Of a DNA stretch of 49,318 bases, positions 8,050 to 15,998 are shown piece after piece (position 1 is the first letter of the stretch; every line of letters begins with the position of its first letter). The notes beneath the pieces are model-generated. The model did no database searches. It was not told the origin of the DNA and saw only the letters and a list, made by a program, of their open reading frames with translations. Source of the DNA: Akkermansiaceae bacterium (GTDB lineage: Bacteria > Verrucomicrobiota > Verrucomicrobiia > Verrucomicrobiales > Akkermansiaceae); NCBI GenBank assembly GCA_903908495.1, contig CAIVSK010000332.1:1-49318 (forward strand), given 5' to 3'. A program made the translations under genes and the position numbers.

Positions 8050-10803
8050 TCAGTCAGACGGGGCGTGGGCGTAGGCTTCGAGAGTGGATGGATCGAGCGT
8101 GATTGCGGCATCGGGAGTCTCGCCGAAACTTGCTTGCGGAAAAACGGTGCGAAAACAGGCGTATTCGCCCGCGCGGCTATCCACTTCGATGAGTGCTTTG
8201 TGACTGCGAAGAATTCGATGGATGATCGAGAGGCCGAGGCCCATGCCTTTGCCGACGTCCTTGGAGGTGAAGAAAGGGTCGAAGATCTTCGGCAGGTTTT
8301 CCGCCGTGATGCCAATGCCGTTGTCGCGCACGCTCACCTCCCAGCCGCCGCCGGCGGGGTTCACGGCGACGTCGATGCAGCCGGGCACGCCGCCGTCGCA
8401 TTGGATGCGCTGCTGGATGGCATCGATACTATTCTGGAAGAAATTGATGAACACCTGGACGAGCTGGTTGGGATTGCCGCGGATCACGGCGACCTCGGGG
8501 CCCGTGAGATTGAAGTTGAGATCCGGTCCGAGCTGGTGGCCGACCATGCGGCGGGCGCGGGTGACGATTTCCACCAAGTCGGCGTCGCCCGAGATGCTGT
8601 CGTCGTCGCGGGTGAACTTGCGCAGGTCGATGACGATCTGGGAGACGCGCTGCACGCCCTCGCGGATGTCCTTGAGAATGTCGTCGAAATCGGCTTGGTC
8701 GTCGGCAGGAAGAGCCTTGGTGAAGGTGGCCAGGGCGTGGATGCCGGCGCTGGCGTAGTTGAGGGGATTGTTGATTTCGTGGATAATTCCGGCGCTCATG
8801 CGGCCGAGCGAGGAGAGCTTTTCGTTGCGGACCATGAGCACTTCGTTCTCCTTGATCTGCTCGATGGCGGCTCGGAGTTCGGTGTTCAGATCGGCCATTT
8901 CACGCCGGATCCGGCTCATCGCCAGCTGGTTCTCCAAGCGCAGCGCCAGTTCGGCCGATGAGAACGGCTTGGTCAGGAAATCGCTCGCCCCGGCCTGCAG
9001 CGCGGCTAGTTTCGTTTGCTCGTCGGCGCGGGCGGTGAGAATGATCACCGCCACGCCGCGGGTACTGTGGTTGTCGCGGATGCGCCGGCACACCTCGATG
9101 CCATCCATTTCGGGCATCATGTGGTCGAGCAAGGCAAGTTGGGGGCGGCGCAGACGGGCGAGTTCGAGCGCCTCGGCACCATCACTGGCCTCAATCACAT
9201 CGACGTTTTCCATCTGCATCCGCAGGAACCGCCGGATGTCAGGTTCGTCATCCGCAATCAACACCAAGGGCCTCAAGCCGTCGGGCCGGCCAATGACCGG
9301 GCCGGCTAACTGGCCGCTGGGCTGGATCGGCGAGGCACCGCGGGCGGCCACCTTGCCAGGCATCGACAACGCCGCCTTGCGGTGAAGCTGGGCGATGTTG
9401 CCGCCGTCCTGAAGCGGCCCGTCGCTCGCTCCGCTCTCATCGCCGGCCTGACCCGCAGCGCAACCGGCGGCGGGCAATTCAATGGTGAAAAGGGTGCCAT
9501 GGCCGAGTTTGCTATCAACTCTAACCGAGCCGTCCATCGCCTCGGTGAGGCTGCGCACCAGCGCCAGACCGATGCCGGCACCGCGGAATTTGCGGGTGGA
9601 CGAGTTATCCACTTGCCAGAAGCGCTCAAAGATGTGCGGCAGCACTTCCGGCGGTATACCCACGCCGGTATCGGCGACCACCAGCCGCAGCAAGTTGTCT
9701 GTCACCGCCACTCTCACCGTGATTGAGCCGCCGGAGGGCGTGAACTTGATCGCATTGATGACCAGATTGAGCAGGATCTTGTCGAACTTGTCGCGATCGA
9801 GTTGGATGAGTTCGTGCTCACTCTGGCATTCCCACAGCAGCGCGACGCGGTCCTGCTCGGCAAGGTGGGCCAGCGAGCGGAGCAGACCGTCGATCAAGGC
9901 GGTGATGCGGGTGGGTTGCCGGATGACGTCGGCGTGACCGGTGTCGAAGCGGACCAAATCCAGCAGGTCATCAATGAGTTTGAGCAGGCGCAGGCCGTTT
10001 TGCTCGAGCATGCCGGTCATATCGTGCACGCCCGGCTCGGCGGCCTGGGCACCGAGCACGCTCTTGAGCCGCTCGGTGATGCCCAGCATGATGGTCAGCG
10101 GCGTGCGCAGCTCGTGGCTGATGTTGGCAAAGAACCGGGTCTTCGCCTCGTCGAGCTCGCTGAGTTGGAGGTTTTTCGACTCGAGCAACTGGTGCGACCG
10201 CTCGACCTCGGCGCGCAGCGAGAATTCGCGGAAGCGCAGCTGTTCGTAGAAATAGCAACCGGCCAACACAAACACTGCGGTGACGCACAGAAAATAACCG
10301 TTGTTGTACAGCACGGTGTAATTCGGTGGATTGGGTGCCAAACCCACGCTGGTGGCGTAGGCCACGAAGCAGGCGGCGATGATCACCAGCGAATTGACAA
10401 ACGTCCACCGCAGGACCAGCGAAAGCCCCACCAGAATCAGATTGAGGCCGGCATAATACACCGAATTGCCGCCGCCGGTGCGGGCAATCATCACGCAAAT
10501 GCCAATCATCGGCAGCAGCGATGCCCCCAGCGACGCAAAGTAACAGGTCTTGGATCCGGGGGCCTCGCCGATGAACAGGAAAATGCAGCCCAGCAATGAC
10601 GCGCAGGCCAGCCGAATGACCAGGAATAGCCAAATCTGCGCCGGAAACACGATCACGTCCAGCGACCAACCCAGCAGCATGAAAACACTGCCCAAGGCCA
10701 GCGCACGCTTCACATTGGCCACCGCCACATGATCCTCATATAGACGGAACGCCGCCAACAATGCCGGATCTTTCGTCCGGACGCTGAACTGGATTTCAGC
10801 CAT
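8050..10803 (-). CDS. Membrane hybrid sensor kinase, kinase-receiver-kinase (PhcS-PhcR-like fusion)
   Basis: 917 aa. The first ~190 residues hold about six hydrophobic segments with short loops and no periplasmic domain, as in PhcS and CqsS/LqsS-type receptors of small lipophilic signals. Next come a HisKA domain ([13 protein letters not shown], His230), an ATPase domain ([27 protein letters not shown]), a receiver (DDEPDIRRF, Asp560 in [11 protein letters not shown], Lys in FLTKPF), a short coiled coil, and a second complete kinase: HEINNPLNY with His675, [25 protein letters not shown]. In Ralstonia the kinase PhcS and the receiver-kinase PhcR are separate; here that order appears as one chain. 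The start ATG overlaps the methyltransferase stop by 8 bases (ATGGCTGA), implying translational coupling. The ligand is presumably the product of that methyltransferase; this is inference. Confidence 0.88.
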   Translation of the reverse strand: MAEIQFSVRTKDPALLAAFRLYEDHVAVANVKRALALGSVFMLLGWSLDVIVFPAQIWLFLVIRLACASLLGCIFLFIGEAPGSKTCYFASLGASLLPMIGICVMIARTGGGNSVYYAGLNLILVGLSLVLRWTFVNSLVIIAACFVAYATSVGLAPNPPNYTVLYNNGYFLCVTAVFVLAGCYFYEQLRFREFSLRAEVERSHQLLESKNLQLSELDEAKTRFFANISHELRTPLTIMLGITERLKSVLGAQAAEPGVHDMTGMLEQNGLRLLKLIDDLLDLVRFDTGHADVIRQPTRITALIDGLLRSLAHLAEQDRVALLWECQSEHELIQLDRDKFDKILLNLVINAIKFTPSGGSITVRVAVTDNLLRLVVADTGVGIPPEVLPHIFERFWQVDNSSTRKFRGAGIGLALVRSLTEAMDGSVRVDSKLGHGTLFTIELPAAGCAAGQAGDESGASDGPLQDGGNIAQLHRKAALSMPGKVAARGASPIQPSGQLAGPVIGRPDGLRPLVLIADDEPDIRRFLRMQMENVDVIEASDGAEALELARLRRPQLALLDHMMPEMDGIEVCRRIRDNHSTRGVAVIILTARADEQTKLAALQAGASDFLTKPFSSAELALRLENQLAMSRIRREMADLNTELRAAIEQIKENEVLMVRNEKLSSLGRMSAGIIHEINNPLNYASAGIHALATFTKALPADDQADFDDILKDIREGVQRVSQIVIDLRKFTRDDDSISGDADLVEIVTRARRMVGHQLGPDLNFNLTGPEVAVIRGNPNQLVQVFINFFQNSIDAIQQRIQCDGGVPGCIDVAVNPAGGGWEVSVRDNGIGITAENLPKIFDPFFTSKDVGKGMGLGLSIIHRILRSHKALIEVDSRAGEYACFRTVFPQASFGETPDAAITLDPSTLEAYAHAPSD

Positions 10804-12235
10804 TTTCGAGCTCGATTTCCAAAAACAGGTTCACCTCCGTTGCATCCGCCAGAATCCGGGTGCTTCTAACCGGCACATTTTCCGGAATCAGGTCCTCCAG
10901 TTCCTTGTGCCCCCGATAGATCAGGTTCCATTCCACCAAATATTCCATCCACGCCTTGCTCGGGTTGCTGTCAGACACGTTGGTAACGATGACCAGTCCG
11001 CCGGGCTTGGCCATCGTGCAGAACAATTCCACCAGCCGCTTGCAGACCCGCTGCGACAGGTAATCGAACAAGCCCGCGCAATAGACGATGTCGTAACCGG
11101 TGAACTCGTCGGCCCCGCCCTGGGTTGCAGCACGCAGCAGTTGGTGCACCGAGCGTTGAAAATAGGCCACCTTGGTTTCGCGGCCCCCGGCCATCCGGGC
11201 TTCCTGAATCCGCTCGCGGGTGAAATCGAGCGTTTCGGCGTTGAAGTCGAGCAAGTCGATTTCCGCCAGATCGCTTTCCTCGCATTCGCGCAGGAAGCGC
11301 TGGACTTCCACGGCGGGACCGCAGGCAAGGTTGAAAATGCGGGTCTTGCCCTTGGCCACCCGGCGGGCGCACTCGCCTCGCAGTTTGTCCAGCAGGTAAT
11401 CGATGCGGTTGCGGTGGGCGACGACCGGAGCGGTGTTGAGCAAGGCGAAATTCAACAGTTTGGCAAATGCGGAGGACCCCTCGTAGGGATTGCGCAGCAT
11501 CATGTTGACCATTTCATAGTCCCCCGCGTAGCCCAGCGGCTTGGTGTAGGTGCGGAACAAAAACGGCGAGCACAGCATGATGGGATGCAACTCGCGCCGG
11601 GCGTAGGATTTGTGCACCGCAATCTCGCCAGACTCCACCTCGGCAACCACCTCCTCAAACCGTTGCATCGCCGGCAGCACCTCTTCCACCACCCGCCCCT
11701 GCACGCTGGAAAAAATCTCCTGTTCCAGATCCGCCCGCCTCCGCGTCACCGTCGTGCGAATCCCCACGTCCACCGCCGTCAGCCAGTGCTGCACCCCCGT
11801 CAACATGCTTGCCATGTTGGAAACCACCAGCTTGAAGGGCGTTTGAACCTGGTTGGCCGACTTCCATTCATTCATGAAATTGGAAAACTGGCCTGCCAGA
11901 TCCCCGCTGCCCGGCCCCGCCGTCCCGCTCTGGCCCGCCACGCTGGAAAGAAAATCCACTTCCACCCAGCCTTCGTCGAGCATCGCCTCGCACACCAGCA
12001 CGATGCCGGTGTTGAGCAGGTTGCTGACCACCGCCTTGCCGTGATACAACAGCCGCCGCGAAGCCATGATGCGGAAATCCGACAGCACCTCGGACAACTG
12101 CAGGATACTGTAGGGGTTGTAGACTTCGAAAACGACGGAATACCGCTTGATTCGAAGTAAGTTCGCTGTCAGTTGCGTACCTTGGCTGTTCTGGCACGTG
12201 ATGACGCTTTGGGATGATTCGCTTGTTAGATCCAT
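10796..12235 (-). CDS. PhcB-like SAM methyltransferase (3-hydroxy fatty acid methyl ester type signal synthase)
   Basis: 479 aa from ATG 12235; an in-frame GTG at 12271 would add 12 residues, and neither has a strong ribosome site. The N-terminal ~90 residues form a beta-rich PilZ-like domain (VVFEVYNPYSILQLSEVL, YHGKAVVSNLLNTG). A helical middle carries the family signature HPIMLCSPFLFRTYTKPLGYAGDYEMVNMML. The C-terminal Rossmann methyltransferase has motif I FNLACGPA (~300-308), an acidic motif II (IDLLDFNAETLDF) and GYDIVYCAGLFDYLS. This matches the family named for the Ralstonia extracellular factor synthase PhcB, which methylates 3-hydroxy fatty acids to quorum signals. It is first in the operon and overlaps the sensor kinase by 8 bases, so signal maker and sensor are made together. 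Substrate chain length cannot be predicted. Confidence 0.82.
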   Translation of the reverse strand: MDLTSESSQSVITCQNSQGTQLTANLLRIKRYSVVFEVYNPYSILQLSEVLSDFRIMASRRLLYHGKAVVSNLLNTGIVLVCEAMLDEGWVEVDFLSSVAGQSGTAGPGSGDLAGQFSNFMNEWKSANQVQTPFKLVVSNMASMLTGVQHWLTAVDVGIRTTVTRRRADLEQEIFSSVQGRVVEEVLPAMQRFEEVVAEVESGEIAVHKSYARRELHPIMLCSPFLFRTYTKPLGYAGDYEMVNMMLRNPYEGSSAFAKLLNFALLNTAPVVAHRNRIDYLLDKLRGECARRVAKGKTRIFNLACGPAVEVQRFLRECEESDLAEIDLLDFNAETLDFTRERIQEARMAGGRETKVAYFQRSVHQLLRAATQGGADEFTGYDIVYCAGLFDYLSQRVCKRLVELFCTMAKPGGLVIVTNVSDSNPSKAWMEYLVEWNLIYRGHKELEDLIPENVPVRSTRILADATEVNLFLEIELENG

Positions 12236-12378
12236 ATCCGCTGATCGATGAAGACTCGCGAAGGATGGCACGTGTTCTCATCATCGCAAGTCGCGATCGG
12301 TTTTTTTTGACGGCCTCGTCCCTTGTCCCCTCAATTCAGGCCAAACGGGCTCCACGACAACCCCAGCCGACTCACAGA

Positions 12379-12453
12379 TGGAGCCGCTGGTCGGATTCGA
12401 ACCGACGACCTGCTCATTACGAATGAGCTGCTCTACCCCTGAGCTACAGCGGC
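12379..12453 (-). tRNA. tRNA-Thr (anticodon CGT)
   Basis: Read on the minus strand, the 7-bp acceptor stem GCCGCTG/CAGCGGC, the D arm (AGCTCAGGGGTAGAGCA), the anticodon arm GCTCA-TTCGTAA-TGAGC, and the T arm with GGTTCGAATCC all fold canonically. The loop gives anticodon CGT, threonine. The discriminator base is T and the 3' CCA is encoded (12379-12381). Confidence 0.96.
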
Positions 12454-12809
12454 GTAAGTGACACAGCTTCAGAGACTTGCGAAGGATCTGAGGCTGCGAT
12501 TGGATTTCGCGAGGGGGGGCTTGGCCACCGGATGAAACGGGAGGCACCGGCTGAACGCGCGGACAGAGGGAAGCAAGCCACAGAGGTTGCGTCAAGGAGT
12601 ATGTCCAAGATTTCGCGCGTCCGGCGATTTTTAACGGTGCGGGCAAGGAGCGTCAGGCGTGACGCTGTGTGCGCCGGGAGGGTTCGGAAGCGAACCCGTC
12701 GCGGTGAATTTGGAAAATCGGGTTTGGCCTGATTGCCAGCCCGCCCGCTGGACCGCGCGACGAGGGTTTCACCCTGGACATCCTGCTGCTGCGTGCCTTT
12801 TGGCAAGTA
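12454..12809. other. Gene-free stretch with two adjacent hairpins
   Basis: 356 bases between tRNA-Thr and coaD. Short open frames exist on both strands but none resembles a protein. Two back-to-back hairpins are clear: GCGTCA/TGACGC (12650-12665, GGCG loop) and GGGTTCG/CGAACCC (12680-12697, GAAG loop). There is no T-run. They could shape a read-through transcript, process the tRNA leader or belong to a small RNA. I recognise no known RNA family. Confidence 0.4.
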
Positions 12810-13349
12810 TTAATCATTCTCCAGACCGGTGTCCTGCGGCTTGGGGTGGGACGTCCTGCCCTGGGCCTGGCGCGCGGTCAGGGCTTCCAGCACGGGGGTC
12901 GGCACGTAGCGGCGGACGCTCTCGTGCCAGCCATGCGGCCCGGTGAGGCCGATGACCATGTTGGAGGAGAGTTCGGAGATGTCGCGCGGCGGCATCAGGA
13001 ACACCGTGTTGATCTCCGGTGCCATGTCGGAATTGATGTGGCGCATCACCCGCTCATATTCGTAGTCGTGGGTGGAGCGGATTCCGCGCAAAATGTAGTC
13101 CGCCTCCATGAGTTTCGCGTAGTCCACCAGGTAACGGTTGTCGAAATGCGCGATGATGAGCCGCTCACAGGGCTGGGTGGAGGCCCGTAGCAAGCCGAGG
13201 CGCTCCTCCACGGTGAAGGTGTAGTGCTTCGACGGGTTCTCACCGATGGCGACGATGAGGATATCAAACAATTCCAGCCCGCGCTCGATCATCCACAGGT
13301 GACCATTGGTGGGCGGATCAAACGATCCAGCATAGACGGCGGTGCGCAT
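12810..13349 (-). CDS. coaD: Phosphopantetheine adenylyltransferase
   Basis: 179 aa, the usual CoaD length plus a short tail. The nucleotidyltransferase motif [12 protein letters not shown] (8-18, with the T/H of TxGH) binds [18 protein letters not shown] (~85-100) matches the conserved CoaD block L-R-G-x-R-x-x-x-D-x-[15 protein letters not shown] corresponds to the C-terminal ISSSxV signature. The enzyme transfers AMP from ATP to 4'-phosphopantetheine to make dephospho-CoA, the penultimate step of coenzyme A synthesis, in the cytoplasm. The adenylyl motif has SFDPP rather than the commoner TFDPV, and the C-terminal ~20 residues are polar and divergent. It is divergent from the protease gene at 13464. 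Confidence 0.9.
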   Translation of the reverse strand: MRTAVYAGSFDPPTNGHLWMIERGLELFDILIVAIGENPSKHYTFTVEERLGLLRASTQPCERLIIAHFDNRYLVDYAKLMEADYILRGIRSTHDYEYERVMRHINSDMAPEINTVFLMPPRDISELSSNMVIGLTGPHGWHESVRRYVPTPVLEALTARQAQGRTSHPKPQDTGLEND

Positions 13350-13463
13350 GCCGCCAAGCTAGCATCGATTGCGGCCATGGAAACCCCAAACTGGCGGTCA
13401 GTGATTTGATTGTGCTTGTGGCTGGCGGGTTGGATGGGTAGCCTCAAGCCACAGGCTTCTGCC

Positions 13464-14954
13464 ATGAAAATGCGATTTTCCCAACTGCTTCTTGCCACGC
13501 TGTTTTGCGCAATTCTGGGCCGGGGCCCGGCGCAGGCCGCCAGCCCGCCCAACTACCATGTCCGCGAGTGGACCAACACCGAGGGCAAGACGCTCACTGC
13601 GGAGTACCTCGGGACGCAGGGAGCGAATGTGGTTCTCAAGTTGCCTAACGGAACCATCACGCCCGTTCCACTGGCCAAGTTCTCGCCGGCCGACAACACC
13701 TTCGTCAAACAAAACCCCCTGGACTATCACGCGCCGGGGCCGGTCCATTCGCCCTGGCCGGCATGGTCGGGGTGGCCGTCCGAGGTGCAGTTTCCGATGT
13801 CTTTTGTCGACGTCAGGGAGACTCCCGGCGAGGCGGGCGAGTTTGTCTATACCACGGCCCACTTCCGCTTCAGAACCGACGTCAACCTCGGCGGCACCTT
13901 GATGAAGGATCTGGCGAAGGTGTTCGAACTGACGTATTGCCTGCAATCGAAATCGCCCTTTGGCATTCTTGCCACACCCGCTGGCGGCTTGTTTGAGGCG
14001 CGGCTGTTTGGCACCCTGCAGCAATACAAGGCGGCGGGAGGCCCGGCCATGACCGCCGGTGTGTACAAGCCGAAAGAAAAAGTTTTTCTTGCCCCGCTGG
14101 ACCTGATGGGGGTGCAACCCGGCCCGTCCGGCTGGCGCAAGGGTTCACAAGCCGACTATGACCCGTCCACCGTGGTCCACGAGCTCACTCACATGCTCAC
14201 TAACGACATGCTCGACAATCTGCCGGTATGGGTCAACGAGGGCTACGCCGAATACATCAGGTGCATCCCGCTGGAAAGCGCATCATTCAAGGTTGCCAAG
14301 GACAAGATCAAACAAGGGGTGGTGGACCGGATTGTGAGTGACTACGAGGCGTCGCAACGCCACAAGGTGAAACTCAAGGGAGCTGAACGCAAAGACTTTC
14401 TCAAGGGCGACAGGGTTCCATTCGTGACTGATGTAGCCAAAGTATTGCAAATGACCGATGTGGAATGGGCGACCGGCAGAGCACCCCGCGCAGTGGCTGA
14501 TGGAATGCCCGGCAGCCGCGGGCCCACCATCTCCGCCTCGAGCATGCCGGACACGCGCCTGCCCCAACTCTATCGGACGGCCCATTTGATTGTTTACTAT
14601 TTCATCCAGATCGAGGGCGACAAAGGCGTGGCTAAACTCCGGCAGTTTCTCGACAAAAACCGCCTCCTCCTCGCCCAATACCATCAATACGTCGCGGACT
14701 ACTCAACCTATGAGGACCGCATGAAGGCATTCATGCTGCTGCCCGGGGTGAAACTCACGGGTGGCCGCATCCAGTACCCTGCCAACCTGGTGCCCCCCAA
14801 GGCACCCGAGGCTCCCTTCACCGACCCTAACCAGCTGAAATCCGGCGGTCTCGACGCCCTGCTCGGCGGAGAGTCCGCCCAAGTGGTCGGCAAGCGCATC
14901 GAGGCCGCCCTGCGCCAGAACCTGGAAGTCAACCTCCGCTTTGTTAGCAACTGA
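13464..14954 (+). CDS. Exported SHD1-domain zinc metalloprotease-like protein (HELTH motif)
   Basis: 496 aa from ATG 13464, which gives the signal peptide MKMRFSQLLLATLFCAIL...AQA. Residues ~28-75 are an SHD1-like domain (REWTNTEGKTLTAEYLG...PLAKFSPAD), common in Verrucomicrobiota and Planctomycetota exported proteins. The catalytic region has HExxH as HELTH (His239, Glu240, His243) followed by LPVWVNEGYAEY with Glu259 as likely third zinc ligand, the arrangement of peptidase-MA/DUF1570-like gluzincins. I infer a periplasmic or surface peptidase; the substrate is unknown. The next gene downstream also begins with a signal peptide and SHD1 domain, so the two may be functionally linked, although 169 bases with a tandem repeat separate them. 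Confidence 0.8.
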   Translation: MKMRFSQLLLATLFCAILGRGPAQAASPPNYHVREWTNTEGKTLTAEYLGTQGANVVLKLPNGTITPVPLAKFSPADNTFVKQNPLDYHAPGPVHSPWPAWSGWPSEVQFPMSFVDVRETPGEAGEFVYTTAHFRFRTDVNLGGTLMKDLAKVFELTYCLQSKSPFGILATPAGGLFEARLFGTLQQYKAAGGPAMTAGVYKPKEKVFLAPLDLMGVQPGPSGWRKGSQADYDPSTVVHELTHMLTNDMLDNLPVWVNEGYAEYIRCIPLESASFKVAKDKIKQGVVDRIVSDYEASQRHKVKLKGAERKDFLKGDRVPFVTDVAKVLQMTDVEWATGRAPRAVADGMPGSRGPTISASSMPDTRLPQLYRTAHLIVYYFIQIEGDKGVAKLRQFLDKNRLLLAQYHQYVADYSTYEDRMKAFMLLPGVKLTGGRIQYPANLVPPKAPEAPFTDPNQLKSGGLDALLGGESAQVVGKRIEAALRQNLEVNLRFVSN

Positions 14955-14992
14955 CCACCCACCGCGACGCCCGATGCTGGTCACTAAATAAA

Positions 14993-15048
14993 TCAGTGTC
15001 CTCAGTGTCCTCAGTGGGATTCAGTGGGATTCAGTGGCATCAGTGGTA
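14993..15048. repeat. Tandem TCAGTG repeat, six degenerate units
   Basis: Six consecutive 9-10-base units all starting TCAGTG: two TCAGTGTCC, two TCAGTGGGAT, then TCAGTGGCA and TCAGTGGTA. It lies between the SHD1 protease gene and the SHD1/FGE remnant gene. The pairing of identical neighbours suggests stepwise slippage duplication. Confidence 0.85.
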
Positions 15049-15123
15049 ATATCAGCCTGTCCTACCTTGTGTAGTCCAAGCCACAGACTCCTCAGTCATT
15101 GAACAGTATTGACCGCCAAGCCC

Positions 15124-15786
15124 GTGAAATTTCAGCCCCCCAGCATCTCCCTGTTAGCCGCGCTGGCCGCGCTGGCCGCGCTGGCCCTCGGTGCCGGCAG
15201 CGCCCTCCACGCGCAGGATGCCGCCGCCCTGCAAGCCTGGACCGCCAGCGACGGCCGCGTGATTCAGGCGCAATTTGTCGGATTGGACGGCGAGGCGCTC
15301 GTCGTCGACAAGGATGGCCACCGCTTCAGCGTGGCATTTGCCAAACTCAGCCCCGCCAGCGTGGCCTTGGCGCGGAGTTTGGCCCTCGCCGCTGAGGCCG
15401 CGCCCGGCGGAGCGGAGCGGCGGGTGGCCGCCGCCGCGCCGGCGGGTTTTGCGCGGGTTCCAGCCGGCCCATTCACCATGGGCGACACCCTGGATGGCGA
15501 GCAGGACGCGCCCCTCCATCAGGTCACCGTGAGTGCCTTCCACATGCAGATCAACGAGGTCAACCGGGCCCAGTGGGACGCGGTGCGCAGCTGGGGCCTC
15601 AAGCATGGCTATCCGGCGGCCGACGAAACCGATCCGCGCGGCACCCACACCGGCTCGTGCCGGGTGGGGCGCGGCGGCGGCTGGAACAACGGCGCGCAAA
15701 GCTGCCGCGTTGCCGCCCGCGGTTTCGGTACCGCCACCAACTCCGGCACCGTCGGCTTCCGCACAGCCCGCAGCGCGCCGCCGTGA
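15124..15786 (+). CDS. SHD1 protein with internally deleted sulfatase-modifying-factor (FGE) domain
   Basis: 220 aa if it starts at GTG 15124 (MKFQPPSISLL..., signal peptide); an in-frame TTG at 15109 is the alternative. After the signal, ~35-85 is an SHD1-like domain (WTASDGRVIQAQFVGLDG). From ~103 an FGE/SUMF1 domain begins normally (VPAGPFTMGDTLDGEQDAPLHQVTVSAFHMQINEVNRAQW) but jumps at ~160 from the region expected to read GY-x-F straight to the C-terminal block TDPRGTHTGSCRVGRGGGW...CRVAARGF...GFRTARS. Intact domains have ~130-150 residues between these blocks, including the YRLPTEAEWE and DMAGNVWEW segments; all are absent. The frame stays open, so a product may be made but cannot be an active FGE fold. 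Likely a decaying gene. The signal peptide contains a threefold 9-base repeat (about 15157-15186). Confidence 0.7.
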   Translation: MKFQPPSISLLAALAALAALALGAGSALHAQDAAALQAWTASDGRVIQAQFVGLDGEALVVDKDGHRFSVAFAKLSPASVALARSLALAAEAAPGGAERRVAAAAPAGFARVPAGPFTMGDTLDGEQDAPLHQVTVSAFHMQINEVNRAQWDAVRSWGLKHGYPAADETDPRGTHTGSCRVGRGGGWNNGAQSCRVAARGFGTATNSGTVGFRTARSAPP

Positions 15787-15830
15787 CGCCCATGGATGAC
15801 ATGCGTCTCGCCTGTCTTGGACGACGGGTT

Positions 15831-15920
15831 TCCCGCCTGTTGTTTTCATTGGCGGAGCAAGCGCATCGGCGGTCATAGACGCGCCGCTACAATTACGGGT
15901 TCATTGGCCGACAGGCGGGA
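15831..15920. repeat. Inverted repeat TCCCGCCTGT in intergenic space
   Basis: TCCCGCCTGT at 15831-15840 is matched by ACAGGCGGGA at 15911-15920, a perfect 10-bp inverted pair 70 bases apart, in the gap between convergent genes (15786 and 15999). The same core forms the long hairpin at 20449-20500, so this appears to be a dispersed palindromic repeat. The rest of the 15787-15998 gap holds no gene. Confidence 0.6.
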
Positions 15921-15998
15921 CGCGCTGTCTGCCCTCACAGGCTGGAAGCCCGTTCCCCAATCAGAAAGCGCTAAGCTGGCAGCCCGAGTCAGCCTGCC

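Noticed and set aside
12444..12806. Minus-strand open frame of 120 codons between tRNA-Thr and coaD
   Set aside because: It overlaps the 5' end of the tRNA, has no recognisable protein character, and competes with other frames in the same stretch.
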